A stretch of DNA of 43,033 nucleotides from Nitrospirota bacterium. GTDB taxonomy: Bacteria > Nitrospirota > Leptospirillia > Leptospirillales > Leptospirillaceae. Positions within the stretch are counted from its first letter, which is position 1. Every line of letters begins with the position of its first letter. Location of the stretch: NCBI GenBank assembly GCA_027366615.1, contig DAHXNG010000071.1, positions 1 to 43,033 on the forward strand, written 5' to 3'. This document shows, in pieces, positions 25,802 through 33,295 of this stretch. Made by a program: the position numbers and the translations under genes. Under the pieces are notes generated by a model. It searched no databases. It was not told the DNA's origin and saw only the letters and a program-made list of their open reading frames with translations.

Positions 25802-27259
25802 TCAGAGGGCGTCGGTCATCTCGTCGATGACGTAGCGGACGATCTCGGCCATGGTCGGATGGATGTGAAGGATCCTCTGATAGGTGTCGACGGTGGCACG
25901 AAGGGAAATTGCCACCCCGATCAAGTGGATAAGATCGGCGGCTCCCGGGCCGAACATTTCCGCGCCCAGGATCTCCCGGGTCTTGGCGGAGGCGGTGATC
26001 TTCAGTGCGCCCTCCGTCTGTCTGTTGACGATAGCCCGGCCGAGCTCGGAAAAGGGAAGATAGCCCGTCAAAACGGGAATGGCGCGTTCCCGGGCCTCCG
26101 ATTCGCTGATTCCGACCCGCGCAAACTCCGGCTCGGTGAAGATCGAAAGGGGAACAGGACGTTCTTCGACGATGCGCGGCGGGTCGAGGACGGCGTTTGT
26201 CCCGGCCATCTCCCCGTGGTAGGTGGCGAGGTTCAGGACGGGGAGGTGGCCTGTCACGTCACCGGCGGCAAAGATGTGAGGGTTTGATGTGCGGAGGCAG
26301 GGGTCGACGGCGATCGCCCCGGCATGGGAAAGGACGATTCCGGCGTGTTCGCAGCCAATCCCCGTGACGGCAGCCTGTCGGCCGGTCGCGAAGAGGATCC
26401 GGTCGGCCTCGAGGCGGAGGGCGTCTCCGTCTTTTCTTGTGGCATGGAGGATCGGCCGGCCGCCTGATGTCTCGAAGCGGTGGGCCGTCATGCCGAGATG
26501 CACCCTCAGTCCGCTTTTCTCAAGTGCGGCGATATATCCCTCCCCGATTCGAGGGTCGACGTTCGGGTTCCAGTGATGGGAGATCTCGACGACCTCGACC
26601 CGGACCCCCAGCATTGAGAGGTATTGTCCAAGCTCGAGTCCTACCGGACCTGCCCCCATGACAACCACCGACCGGGGAAGGGTGAGACATTCGAGGAGGT
26701 CGTCGGAGGTCCAGAGCCACTCCCGGTTGATCCCGGGGATCTCCGGGATGCGGGGGGTGGATCCCGTGGCAACGATGGCCCGGTCAAAGTGAAGGACCTC
26801 GTCTCCGACCCTGGCGGAGCTGTGGGAGAGGAATGTGGCAGGAGCGGGAATAAATCGTATGCCCGGGTTCCCGGTGACGCTCTGGTGAGCCGACTCGGCC
26901 ATCTCGCGGATCATGGAGTTCTTCATCGCCACGATGGTTGGAATGTCGATACGAAGAGATCCTGCGTCAAGGGAGATCCCCAGATCGGAAAGGCCCGTCC
27001 TGAGAAGGTGGAGGACGTGGGCTGGCCGGAGAAGGGCCTTGGAGGGCATGCATCCCTTCAGGATGCAGAGCCCTCCGAAGGGAGGCGGAGAGGCCAAAAC
27101 AACCTCCGCTCCGAGACTTGCCGCCTGTCTTGCGGCATAGCGCCCGGCCGATCCGGCGCCGATGACGAGAATCTTTCTTTTTTTCAAGGGAACCTCAGGG
27201 GGATTCGGGTGAGGAGTCTTCTGGGCCCGGGTTGCGCCTTCTCTCCGTAGAGAGAGCAT
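25802..27259 (-). CDS. Dihydrolipoamide dehydrogenase-like FAD/NAD(P) oxidoreductase
   Basis: The protein (up to 485 residues) has an FAD-binding GAGSAG (34-39), the redox-active pair Cys65 and Cys70 (GGLCILKGCMPSK), a second NAD-binding GAGPVGLELGQYL and the C-terminal His467-Glu472 pair of disulfide reductases. It belongs to the lipoamide dehydrogenase, mercuric reductase and soluble transhydrogenase group. It lacks the N-terminal HMA domain and C-terminal vicinal cysteines of MerA. The ATG at 27259 has no Shine-Dalgarno; a TTG at 27187 with GAGG nearby fits the family's start better, so the true protein may be 24 residues shorter. Confidence 0.82.
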   Translation of the reverse strand: MLSLRREGATRAQKTPHPNPPEVPLKKRKILVIGAGSAGRYAARQAASLGAEVVLASPPPFGGLCILKGCMPSKALLRPAHVLHLLRTGLSDLGISLDAGSLRIDIPTIVAMKNSMIREMAESAHQSVTGNPGIRFIPAPATFLSHSSARVGDEVLHFDRAIVATGSTPRIPEIPGINREWLWTSDDLLECLTLPRSVVVMGAGPVGLELGQYLSMLGVRVEVVEISHHWNPNVDPRIGEGYIAALEKSGLRVHLGMTAHRFETSGGRPILHATRKDGDALRLEADRILFATGRQAAVTGIGCEHAGIVLSHAGAIAVDPCLRTSNPHIFAAGDVTGHLPVLNLATYHGEMAGTNAVLDPPRIVEERPVPLSIFTEPEFARVGISESEARERAIPVLTGYLPFSELGRAIVNRQTEGALKITASAKTREILGAEMFGPGAADLIHLIGVAISLRATVDTYQRILHIHPTMAEIVRYVIDEMTDAL

Positions 27260-27370
27260 AACTGAAATGGCCGAGAGAAGTCATCTTGAGGACGTTTTTC
27301 AGGCGGCAGGGGCCGCTTTGGGGCGTTTTGAAAGAGTTTTTGTGCGAATTGGGATTTTTCGAGAGGGATA

Positions 27371-27399
27371 TTGCCTTTTTTTAACTCACCGTGTAATCT
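27371..27399 (+). promoter_or_regulatory. Putative sigma-70 promoter of the glnA leader
   Basis: TTGCCT (27371-27376) and TAATCT (27394-27399) are separated by 17 bp. Transcription would start near 27406 and give a leader of about 265 nt before glnA. Confidence 0.55.
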
Positions 27400-27405
27400 T
27401 TGTGG

Positions 27406-27564
27406 AGATCGGTATCGCGAAAAACGCATCCAGACTTTCCAGGCCAAAGACAGGCCGCCAGGAAAGGATCATCGGCGATGTTCACGCAGAGACGGTGATC
27501 GGGAGCGAGAATAAGGGGCGAAGACAAGGGAGTCTTCATGAGTCGTCATGGAGGCTCTTTTTTT
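27406..27564 (+). ncRNA. Structured glnA leader: candidate riboswitch/attenuator or sRNA
   Basis: The transcript from the promoter at 27371-27399 can fold into several helices. One stem pairs CTTTCC (27435-27440) with GGAAAG (27461-27466) around an inner GGCC/GGCC stem. A possible closing helix pairs ATCGC (27414-27418) with GCGAT (27475-27479). A TCAC/GTGA stem lies at 27482-27498. The end then offers two exclusive stems: GAAGAC (27520-27525) with GTCTTC (27532-27537), or the long terminator stem at 27530-27557. This is the arrangement of a ligand- or protein-controlled antiterminator. No known riboswitch class was matched. Confidence 0.55.
27530..27564 (+). terminator. Intrinsic terminator (attenuator) in the glnA leader
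   Basis: An 11-bp stem (GAGTCTTCATG, 27530-27540, with CATGGAGGCTC, 27547-27557, including two G-U pairs) and a 6-nt loop are followed by seven T residues. It lies 108 bp before the glnA start. An alternative hairpin at 27520-27537 would block its 5' arm. Confidence 0.85.
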
Positions 27565-27588
27565 GTTTCGCCCCCTTTTTTATGTTCA

Positions 27589-27625
27589 GGCGGAGGCGGG
27601 ATCCGGGACCAGGTCCCACTCCGCC
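27589..27625 (+). promoter_or_regulatory. Second leader hairpin before glnA
   Basis: GGCGGAG (27589-27595) pairs with CTCCGCC (27619-27625), with an inner GGGAC/GTCCC stem. It is 30 bp upstream of the AAGGAG ribosome-binding site (27656-27661) and could modulate translation or mRNA life. Confidence 0.55.
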
Positions 27626-27671
27626 CCGGGTTTTCCCATCCCATGACCATCATTTAAGGAGCAGGATTCTC

Positions 27672-29081
27672 ATGACCCCGAAAGAAGTGCTTGACTATGC
27701 AAAGAAGAACAATGTTCAGATCATCGATGTGAAGTTTACCGATCTGTTTGGAACCTGGCAGCACTTTTCCATTACGCCCCTCCAGCTTTCCGAGGAGACC
27801 TTCGAGGAGGGCCTGGGCTTCGATGGGTCCAGTATCCGCGGTTTTCAGACCATCAACGAATCCGACATGCTCCTTATTCCCGATCCCAAGACTGCCTTCC
27901 TCGATCCCTTTACCCAGGTGCCGACGCTTTCCCTTATCTGCAACATCAAGGACCCCATCACGGGTGAGTCCTATGCCAAGGATCCCCGCTATATCGCGCA
28001 GAAGGCGGAAAACTACCTCAAGAAGGTGGCCGACATCTCCTACTGGGGCCCCGAGTGCGAGTTCTTTGTCTTCGACGACGTCCGTTACGGATCGGGACCG
28101 AACTTCTCCCACTACGCAGTTGACTCGATCGAGGGGGCCTGGAACACCGGCCGGGAAGAGGATCCCAACCTGGGCTACAAGATCCGCCACAAGGAAGGAT
28201 ACTTTCCCGTTCCGCCGACCGACACCCTGCAGGATCTCAGAAGCGAGATGGTCCTGACCATGGAGCAGATCGGGATCCGCTGCGAGGTCCATCACCATGA
28301 GGTTGCCACCGCCGGACAGTGCGAGATCGACATGCGCTTCGACACCATGACCAAGATGGCCGACAATGTGATGAAGTACAAGTATGTCGTGAAGAATACC
28401 GCCGTCAAGTACGGAAAGACGGCCACATTCATGCCCAAGCCTCTTTTTCAGGACAACGGCTCCGGCATGCACGTCCACCAGAGCCTCTGGAAGGCCGGCA
28501 AGAACCTCTTCTACCAGAAGGGCGGTTACGGAGACATTTCGGAGATGGCCCGCCACTACATCGGCGGACTGATCCATCACGCTCCGGCACTTCTGGCCTT
28601 CATCGCCCCCACGACCAATTCCTATCGTCGTCTGGTTCCGGGCTATGAAGCTCCGATCAACCTCATGTACTCGAAGCGGAACCGTTCCGCCTGCGTCCGC
28701 ATCCCCATGTACTCGAAGAGCGAGAAGTCCAAGCGTATCGAGTTCCGGACTCCCGACCCCTCGAGCAACCCGTACATCGTCTTTGCCGCCCTTCTCATGG
28801 CCGGTCTTGACGGCGTCGAAAGAAAGCTCGAGCCTCCGGCTCCGCTCGACAAGGATCTCTACGAGCTGACCGACCGGGAAAAGAAGAAGATCAAGCAGAT
28901 GCCGGGAAGCCTCGAACAGGCCCTTCAGGCACTCGAGAAGGATCATGACTTCCTCCTCAAGGGAGGGGTGTTTACCTCCGAGCTGATCGAGACCTGGATT
29001 CATGAAAAGATGAAGAAGGAAGTGGATGCAGTCCGTCTTCGTCCTCATCCCCATGAGTTCTTCCTGTATTACGACATCTAG
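27672..29081 (+). CDS. glnA: Glutamine synthetase type I
   Basis: GlnA makes glutamine from glutamate, ammonia and ATP and is the entry point of nitrogen assimilation. The 469-residue protein is a complete type I subunit (a dodecamer in the family), with the GFDGSSIRGF loop, metal ligands in YWGPECEFFVFD and the HHHEVATAGQCEID segment. It has the MHVHQSLW motif and the NRSACVRIP loop. Tyr397 in KDLYELT lines up with the adenylylation tyrosine of the enterobacterial enzyme, so GlnE-type control is likely. The ATG has AAGGAG ten bases upstream. It is preceded by a structured leader and followed by a strong terminator and nifA. Confidence 0.95.
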   Translation: MTPKEVLDYAKKNNVQIIDVKFTDLFGTWQHFSITPLQLSEETFEEGLGFDGSSIRGFQTINESDMLLIPDPKTAFLDPFTQVPTLSLICNIKDPITGESYAKDPRYIAQKAENYLKKVADISYWGPECEFFVFDDVRYGSGPNFSHYAVDSIEGAWNTGREEDPNLGYKIRHKEGYFPVPPTDTLQDLRSEMVLTMEQIGIRCEVHHHEVATAGQCEIDMRFDTMTKMADNVMKYKYVVKNTAVKYGKTATFMPKPLFQDNGSGMHVHQSLWKAGKNLFYQKGGYGDISEMARHYIGGLIHHAPALLAFIAPTTNSYRRLVPGYEAPINLMYSKRNRSACVRIPMYSKSEKSKRIEFRTPDPSSNPYIVFAALLMAGLDGVERKLEPPAPLDKDLYELTDREKKKIKQMPGSLEQALQALEKDHDFLLKGGVFTSELIETWIHEKMKKEVDAVRLRPHPHEFFLYYDI

Positions 29082-29160
29082 ACCTCCCCGAAAGGGAACT
29101 TGGGAAGTCTTCGGCAACGGAGCCGCGGGCGCAGTTTGCCTTGGCCCGAAAAGTCATGCT

Positions 29161-29197
29161 GGGCCTGGACAAAGAGATTTGTTCAGGCCCTTTTTTT
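29161..29197 (+). terminator. Rho-independent terminator between glnA and nifA
   Basis: A 13-bp stem (GGGCCTGGACAAA with TTTGTTCAGGCCC, one G-U pair) with a GAGA tetraloop is followed by seven T residues. It ends 20 bp before the nifA ATG, so nifA expression needs read-through or a promoter inside 29082-29160. Confidence 0.92.
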
Positions 29198-29216
29198 GTG
29201 CGAGGACATAGGACCT

Positions 29217-30839
29217 ATGAATCACGAGCAGAAAATCATTCGGGAGCTGACGGCCTTTTTTGAGATCAGCCGGGAGCTTGCGAGCTCTCCGGACCTCGAC
29301 AGCGCCCTGGCCCACATTCTGGGAATCATGGACTCCCAGCTCAATCTCCACCGGGGAGCTATCCTCCTGCTCGATGCGCAGACCGACGAGCTCATGACGG
29401 AGCTTGCCTTCGGGATGTCGGAGGAGGAGAAGCGGAAGGGGCGTTTCAAGGCCGGGGAGGGGATCAGCGGGACGGTGCTTTCGACAGGACAGCCCATCGT
29501 CGTCCCCGACATCGATGCCGAACCCCGCTTTTTGAACCGCACCGGGAGTCGACGGGGGAAGGGACGGGCAAAGACGGCCTTCATTGCCGTTCCCCTGATT
29601 TTTCAGGGGAAGAAGCTGGGCGTTCTCTCGGCCGATTGCGACATGTCCAAGGAAGAGCGGGACCTCGAAGAGGACACACGCGTGCTCTCGATCATCGGGT
29701 CGACCATTGCCCAGGCGGTGCTTCTTCGCCAGCGGCTCTCCCTGGAAAACCGGAAACTCCTTGAGGAGGCCTCCCGCCTCGAGCATGCCCTGAAGGACCG
29801 GTATGCGATCGAGGGGTGGATCGGCCGCTCCAAGGTCATGCACCAGATCGCAGAGAGCGTCCACCAGGTGGCGGGAAGCCGGGCGACCGTCCTGATCCTG
29901 GGAGAAAGCGGGACCGGCAAGGAGGTGATCGCCAAGGCGCTCCACTTCATGAGCCCCCGGGCCAAGAACCCCTTCGTACAGATCAACTGTGCCGCCATCC
30001 CCGAGACCCTTCTTGAGAGCCAGCTTTTTGGCCACGAGAAGGGGGCCTTCACCGGAGCCCATATCTCCCGCCCGGGCAAGTTCGAGGCGGCCGACGGAGG
30101 GACGATCTTTCTCGACGAGATCGGAGAGATCTCCCCGGCTGTACAGGTAAAGCTCCTTCGGGTCCTCCAGGAGCGTTCGGTGGAGCGACTGGGAGGTCAG
30201 CGGGTCATCCCTGTCGACGTTCGGATCGTTGCCGCCACGAACAAAAATCTTGAGGAGATGATCCGCCGGAACCTTTTTCGGGAGGACCTTTACTATCGGC
30301 TGAACGTCGTACCGCTTGTCCTGCCGCCCCTTCGGGCGAGACGGGAAGATATTCCTCTGCTTCTCGACCATTTTCTGGAGCGATTCAACCGGGATAACGG
30401 ACGGACTGTCGAGCTCAGTTCGGGGGTCCTCGATCTTTTGATCGATTACGAATGGCCAGGCAATGTCCGGGAGCTTGAAAACATGGTGGAAAGGCTTGTG
30501 GTGATGGCCCGGGAGGACCGGATCACAGGGGAGGACGTCAGGAGGGCGATGACGCTCTATCCCCGTCCCTCCCGGATTGAGACCTCCCGGGAGCCATCGG
30601 AAGGGACCCCAAGGCCGAGTGTGGAGAGAGACGGGGAAATCCACGGGGAGGAGCCGGAGGTTCGGGCCAGGGGGCTACTCGGGGCGGTCAGCTCCCTTGA
30701 GCGGGAGCAGATCGAGTCTGTTCTGAAGCGCTACGGATATGTGAAGACCCGGGCGGCCAGGGCTCTCGGGGTGACTCCGCGCCAGCTTCGCTACCGCATG
30801 ATCAAGTACGGGATCCCCGACGACCTGCCGGAGGAGTGA
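29217..30839 (+). CDS. nifA: NifA-type sigma-54-dependent transcriptional activator
   Basis: The 540-residue protein has the NifA domain order: a GAF domain (about 25-172), an AAA+ domain (about 200-430) and a C-terminal Fis-type helix-turn-helix (about 494-533, TRAARALGVTPRQLRYR). The AAA+ domain has Walker A GESGTGKE (229-236), the sigma-54 contact loop GAFTGA (276-281) and Walker B GGTIFLDE (294-301). The EPRFLNRTG segment in GAF is typical of NifA. The linker before the helix-turn-helix has no cysteine, unlike oxygen-sensing NifA proteins. NifA drives nif promoters with RpoN; here it follows glnA. A general NtrC-like regulator is less likely because no receiver domain is present. Confidence 0.85.
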   Translation: MNHEQKIIRELTAFFEISRELASSPDLDSALAHILGIMDSQLNLHRGAILLLDAQTDELMTELAFGMSEEEKRKGRFKAGEGISGTVLSTGQPIVVPDIDAEPRFLNRTGSRRGKGRAKTAFIAVPLIFQGKKLGVLSADCDMSKEERDLEEDTRVLSIIGSTIAQAVLLRQRLSLENRKLLEEASRLEHALKDRYAIEGWIGRSKVMHQIAESVHQVAGSRATVLILGESGTGKEVIAKALHFMSPRAKNPFVQINCAAIPETLLESQLFGHEKGAFTGAHISRPGKFEAADGGTIFLDEIGEISPAVQVKLLRVLQERSVERLGGQRVIPVDVRIVAATNKNLEEMIRRNLFREDLYYRLNVVPLVLPPLRARREDIPLLLDHFLERFNRDNGRTVELSSGVLDLLIDYEWPGNVRELENMVERLVVMAREDRITGEDVRRAMTLYPRPSRIETSREPSEGTPRPSVERDGEIHGEEPEVRARGLLGAVSSLEREQIESVLKRYGYVKTRAARALGVTPRQLRYRMIKYGIPDDLPEE

Positions 30840-30869
30840 TCCGGCAGGGGCTAGGAGAGTTTGAGCCCC
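30825..30869. promoter_or_regulatory. Overlapping hairpins between the convergent nifA and aspS ends
   Basis: CTGCCGG (30825-30831) pairs with CCGGCAG (30841-30847) around the nifA stop. GGGGCT (30847-30852) pairs with AGCCCC (30864-30869) over the aspS stop. There is no T-tract on either strand, so these are weak candidates for a shared 3' end. Confidence 0.35.
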
Positions 30870-32608
30870 AGGTCCCGAAGCTGGATGGAGTCGACCGGGG
30901 CCGGGGCCTCCGTAAGAAGGCAGGCGCCCTTCTGTGTTTTGGGGAAGGCCATGACATCCCGGATTGAATCGCGTCCGAGCAGGATCATTGCGAGGCGGTC
31001 GAGTCCGATTGCCATCCCGCCATGGGGAGGGGCCCCGAAGGAGAGGGCCTCGAGCAGAAATCCGAAGCGGCGGTCGGCCTCCTCTTGCGTCAGTCCGATC
31101 AGGTTGAAAATCCTCCGCTGAAGTTCAATCTCATGGTTTCTGATGCTTCCCCCTCCCACCTCCGTCCCGTTGAGGACAAGATCGTAGGCCAGCGAACGGG
31201 TCTTTTCCGGGGTGTCGGCGAGAACGCCCAGATCCTCGGGGTGGGGGGCGGTAAAGGGATGGTGGACCGCCTCGTGCCGCTTCTCGTCGTGGTTCCATTC
31301 GAGAAGGGGAAAGTCCACGACCCAGAAGAGGGAGGTCCGGGTCTTGTCGATGAGGTCGGCCTGGTGGGCGATGTGGGTTCGGAGTGCGCCCAGAATTTTG
31401 AGTGCGGTCTTCTTCTCATCGGCCACGAAGACAAGCAGATCTCCCTCCTCCGCCGCCATGCGCTCCCGGAGGGAGCTTCGGATATCTTCGGGGAAAAACT
31501 TCAGGATGGGACTTGAAAGTCCGGAGCTGTCGACCTTGATCCAGGCGAGCCCCTTGGCTCCCTGACTCTGGGTCCAGGCAGTGAGGTCCTCCACATCCTT
31601 GCGGCTGAGGGCCGCTCCTCCGGGGTAGCGAAGTCCCCGGACCGTTCCTTTCTCCGAGGCGGCAACGCTCGTGAAGACGGAAAAAGTGGTTTTTTTCGCC
31701 AGATCCGAGATGTCGACGATGGGAAGGTCAAAACGGAGGTCCGGCTTGTCGCTGCCGTAGCGCTCCATGGCCTCCTCATAGGTGAGCCGCATGAAGGGCC
31801 GGGAGAGGGTCTCGCCCCGGAAGGTCCGGAAGATGTCGCAGAAGAGGTCCTCCATGATGCCGAGGAACTTGTCGCGCGTCAGAAAGGAGGCCTCGATGTC
31901 GACCTGGGTGAACTCGGGCTGGCGGTCGGCACGCAGGTCCTCGTCCCGGAAGCAGCGGGCGATCTGGAAGTAGCGCTCGAGACCCCCGACCATCAAAAGC
32001 TGCTTGAAGAGCTGGGGCGACTGCGGAAGGGCGTAGAAGGAGCCCTTCTCGAGCCGGGAAGGGACAAGAAAGTCTCTGGCGCCTTCCGGGGTCGACCGGG
32101 TGAGAAGGGGGGTCTCGACCTCCCAGAACTGCTGGGAAGTCATGTGGTTGCGAATGAGGGTCGTCAGCTCGGAGCGGAACTTCAGCGCTTCGAGAAGGCG
32201 CGGGGAACGCATGTCGAGGTAGCGGTGAGTGAGCCGGAGGCTCTCCGAGACCTCTTCGGTGGTCCCGACCGGGAAGGGCGGGGTCTTTGCGGAGTTGAGG
32301 ATCGTGAGCCCCGTAACCCGGATCTCGCGGTCTCCCCCGGGGATGGTGGCATTGACTGTCCCTTCCGGACGGAGACCCACCACGCCATGTACGGAGATCA
32401 CCCATTCGTCCCTGAGATCCTTGGCCACCTCTTCTAGGGTCGCGTTTGCCGATGCGTCGATGACGCACTGGATGCGTCCGGAGCGATCCCGGAGCTCGAT
32501 GAAGAGAAGTCCTCCGTGGTCCCGGACCGTCTGGACCCATCCGGCAACAGTGACGGTGGTTCCGGAGGGGCAGGAGTAAAGGTCTGAGACAGGGTGCGAA
32601 CGGTACAT
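30851..32608 (-). CDS. aspS: Aspartyl-tRNA synthetase
   Basis: AspS charges tRNA-Asp (and, in non-discriminating forms, tRNA-Asn). The 585-residue protein is bacterial-type, with an N-terminal OB-fold anticodon domain (VTVAGWVQTVRDHGGLLFIELRD). The class II catalytic core includes ARCFRDEDLRADRQPEFTQVD, an inserted GAD domain and the C-terminal GMAIGLDRLAMILLGRDSIRDVMAFPK motif 3. I chose the ATG at 32608; longer in-frame starts only add Arg/Pro-rich leader sequence. GatCAB is not encoded here, so the discriminating status is unknown. Confidence 0.94.
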   Translation of the reverse strand: MYRSHPVSDLYSCPSGTTVTVAGWVQTVRDHGGLLFIELRDRSGRIQCVIDASANATLEEVAKDLRDEWVISVHGVVGLRPEGTVNATIPGGDREIRVTGLTILNSAKTPPFPVGTTEEVSESLRLTHRYLDMRSPRLLEALKFRSELTTLIRNHMTSQQFWEVETPLLTRSTPEGARDFLVPSRLEKGSFYALPQSPQLFKQLLMVGGLERYFQIARCFRDEDLRADRQPEFTQVDIEASFLTRDKFLGIMEDLFCDIFRTFRGETLSRPFMRLTYEEAMERYGSDKPDLRFDLPIVDISDLAKKTTFSVFTSVAASEKGTVRGLRYPGGAALSRKDVEDLTAWTQSQGAKGLAWIKVDSSGLSSPILKFFPEDIRSSLRERMAAEEGDLLVFVADEKKTALKILGALRTHIAHQADLIDKTRTSLFWVVDFPLLEWNHDEKRHEAVHHPFTAPHPEDLGVLADTPEKTRSLAYDLVLNGTEVGGGSIRNHEIELQRRIFNLIGLTQEEADRRFGFLLEALSFGAPPHGGMAIGLDRLAMILLGRDSIRDVMAFPKTQKGACLLTEAPAPVDSIQLRDLGLKLS

Positions 32609-32629
32609 GAATCGGTCCTCGGTGTTGGG

Positions 32630-32652
32630 GAAGAGCCGGCGAGGGGCTCTTC
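32630..32652 (-). promoter_or_regulatory. Leader hairpin just before aspS
   Basis: AAGAGCC pairs with GGCTCTT (one more G-C pair possible) in the last part of the leader, 21 bases before the ATG. It is close to the GAGGA ribosome-binding site and could modulate translation. Confidence 0.45.
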
Positions 32653-32728
32653 TTGGGGGGTGTCTGCGTGTCTTTTGGGAGTCGTCTGTGCGTGTTTTGC
32701 CCCGGCCTCTCGTGCGACCGATACTTCC

Positions 32729-32750
32729 GGATGGGGTCCGGATGGGGTCC
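32729..32750. repeat. Tandem 11-bp repeat in the aspS leader
   Basis: GGATGGGGTCC is present twice in direct tandem, and a related GAATG follows. It may be an operator or simple slippage product. Confidence 0.6.
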
Positions 32751-32784
32751 GAATGCCGCCCGGATCCCATATGGGGCATTGGCC

Positions 32785-32819
32785 GGCCGGTTTTGCCGGC
32801 CGACGGCCCCATTGTAGCA
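32785..32819 (-). promoter_or_regulatory. Extended -10 promoter and 5' hairpin of aspS
   Basis: On the minus strand TGCTACAAT (32811-32819) is a strong extended -10. The mRNA would begin near 32804, directly at a GGCCGG-CAAAA-CCGGCC hairpin (32785-32801), leaving a leader of about 196 nt. The 237-bp gap 32609-32845 holds no gene. A T-box was sought and not found. Confidence 0.6.
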
Positions 32820-32845
32820 CAGGAGGTCCTCCTCCGGGGGAAGGG

Positions 32846-33295
32846 TCAGGGGAGAGTTCGTCCCTCGTCGAGATCGATCAGGTCGAAGGGGGAGAGCGTT
32901 CCGATATCGGGACGCTGGGCCAGGGAGGGATAATTGCGCCTTCGGTGGCCCGTTCGTTTCTCGTCGGGAGGAGCGTTCTCGATTGCCTCCCGCCATGCGT
33001 CTTTCTCCTGATCGGTCCGGGGAACGGACTTTTCCTGAATCCAGGCAAGAACGGCCAAGTCGTCGGGAAGCCGGAGGATGGCCTTTTCAAGCGCGGCCGG
33101 ATCGAGTCCCGTAAAGGCAAGAAAACGTCCGTCGAGGGGATAGAGGCCGGTCTGGGGATCGATCGGCCGGAGGAGGTTTTGATGGTACTCCTCCGGAAGG
33201 GTTCCTTCGGCGTGTCGGCGGACCTTGTCGATGAGCCTGGGAAGGATCACGAACCCCCCCAGACTCTCCCGCGGGGATCTCAATGAGACGGTCAT
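32846..33295 (-). CDS. DUF5069 family protein
   Basis: The 149-residue soluble protein matches DUF5069: it begins LRSPRESLGGFVILPRLIDKVRRHAEGTLPEEYHQN, the hallmark of the family. The rest is helical with a charged, basic C-terminal part. The function is unknown. The ATG overlaps the stop of the upstream pseudouridine synthase gene as ATGA, so the two are coupled. aspS lies 237 bp downstream with its own promoter. Confidence 0.78.
   Translation of the reverse strand: MTVSLRSPRESLGGFVILPRLIDKVRRHAEGTLPEEYHQNLLRPIDPQTGLYPLDGRFLAFTGLDPAALEKAILRLPDDLAVLAWIQEKSVPRTDQEKDAWREAIENAPPDEKRTGHRRRNYPSLAQRPDIGTLSPFDLIDLDEGRTLP

Noticed and set aside
25802-27259. Mercuric reductase MerA
   Set aside because: There is no N-terminal HMA domain, no C-terminal cysteine pair and no mer genes nearby.
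27406-27564. Known glutamine (glnA) riboswitch in the glnA leader
   Set aside because: Only short fragments (GTTCA, GACGG) resemble the cyanobacterial motif. The closing stem and the GGAAGUAGG-type core are not there. It is kept as an unclassified structured RNA.
27654-29117. 487-residue minus-strand frame across glnA
   Set aside because: It is antisense to glnA, with no domain and no plausible start.
29154-30644. 496-residue minus-strand frame across nifA
   Set aside because: It is an antisense shadow with low-complexity content and no signal of its own.
32609-32804. T-box leader upstream of aspS
   Set aside because: No AGGGUGGNACCGCG-like element or terminator/antiterminator pair was found.
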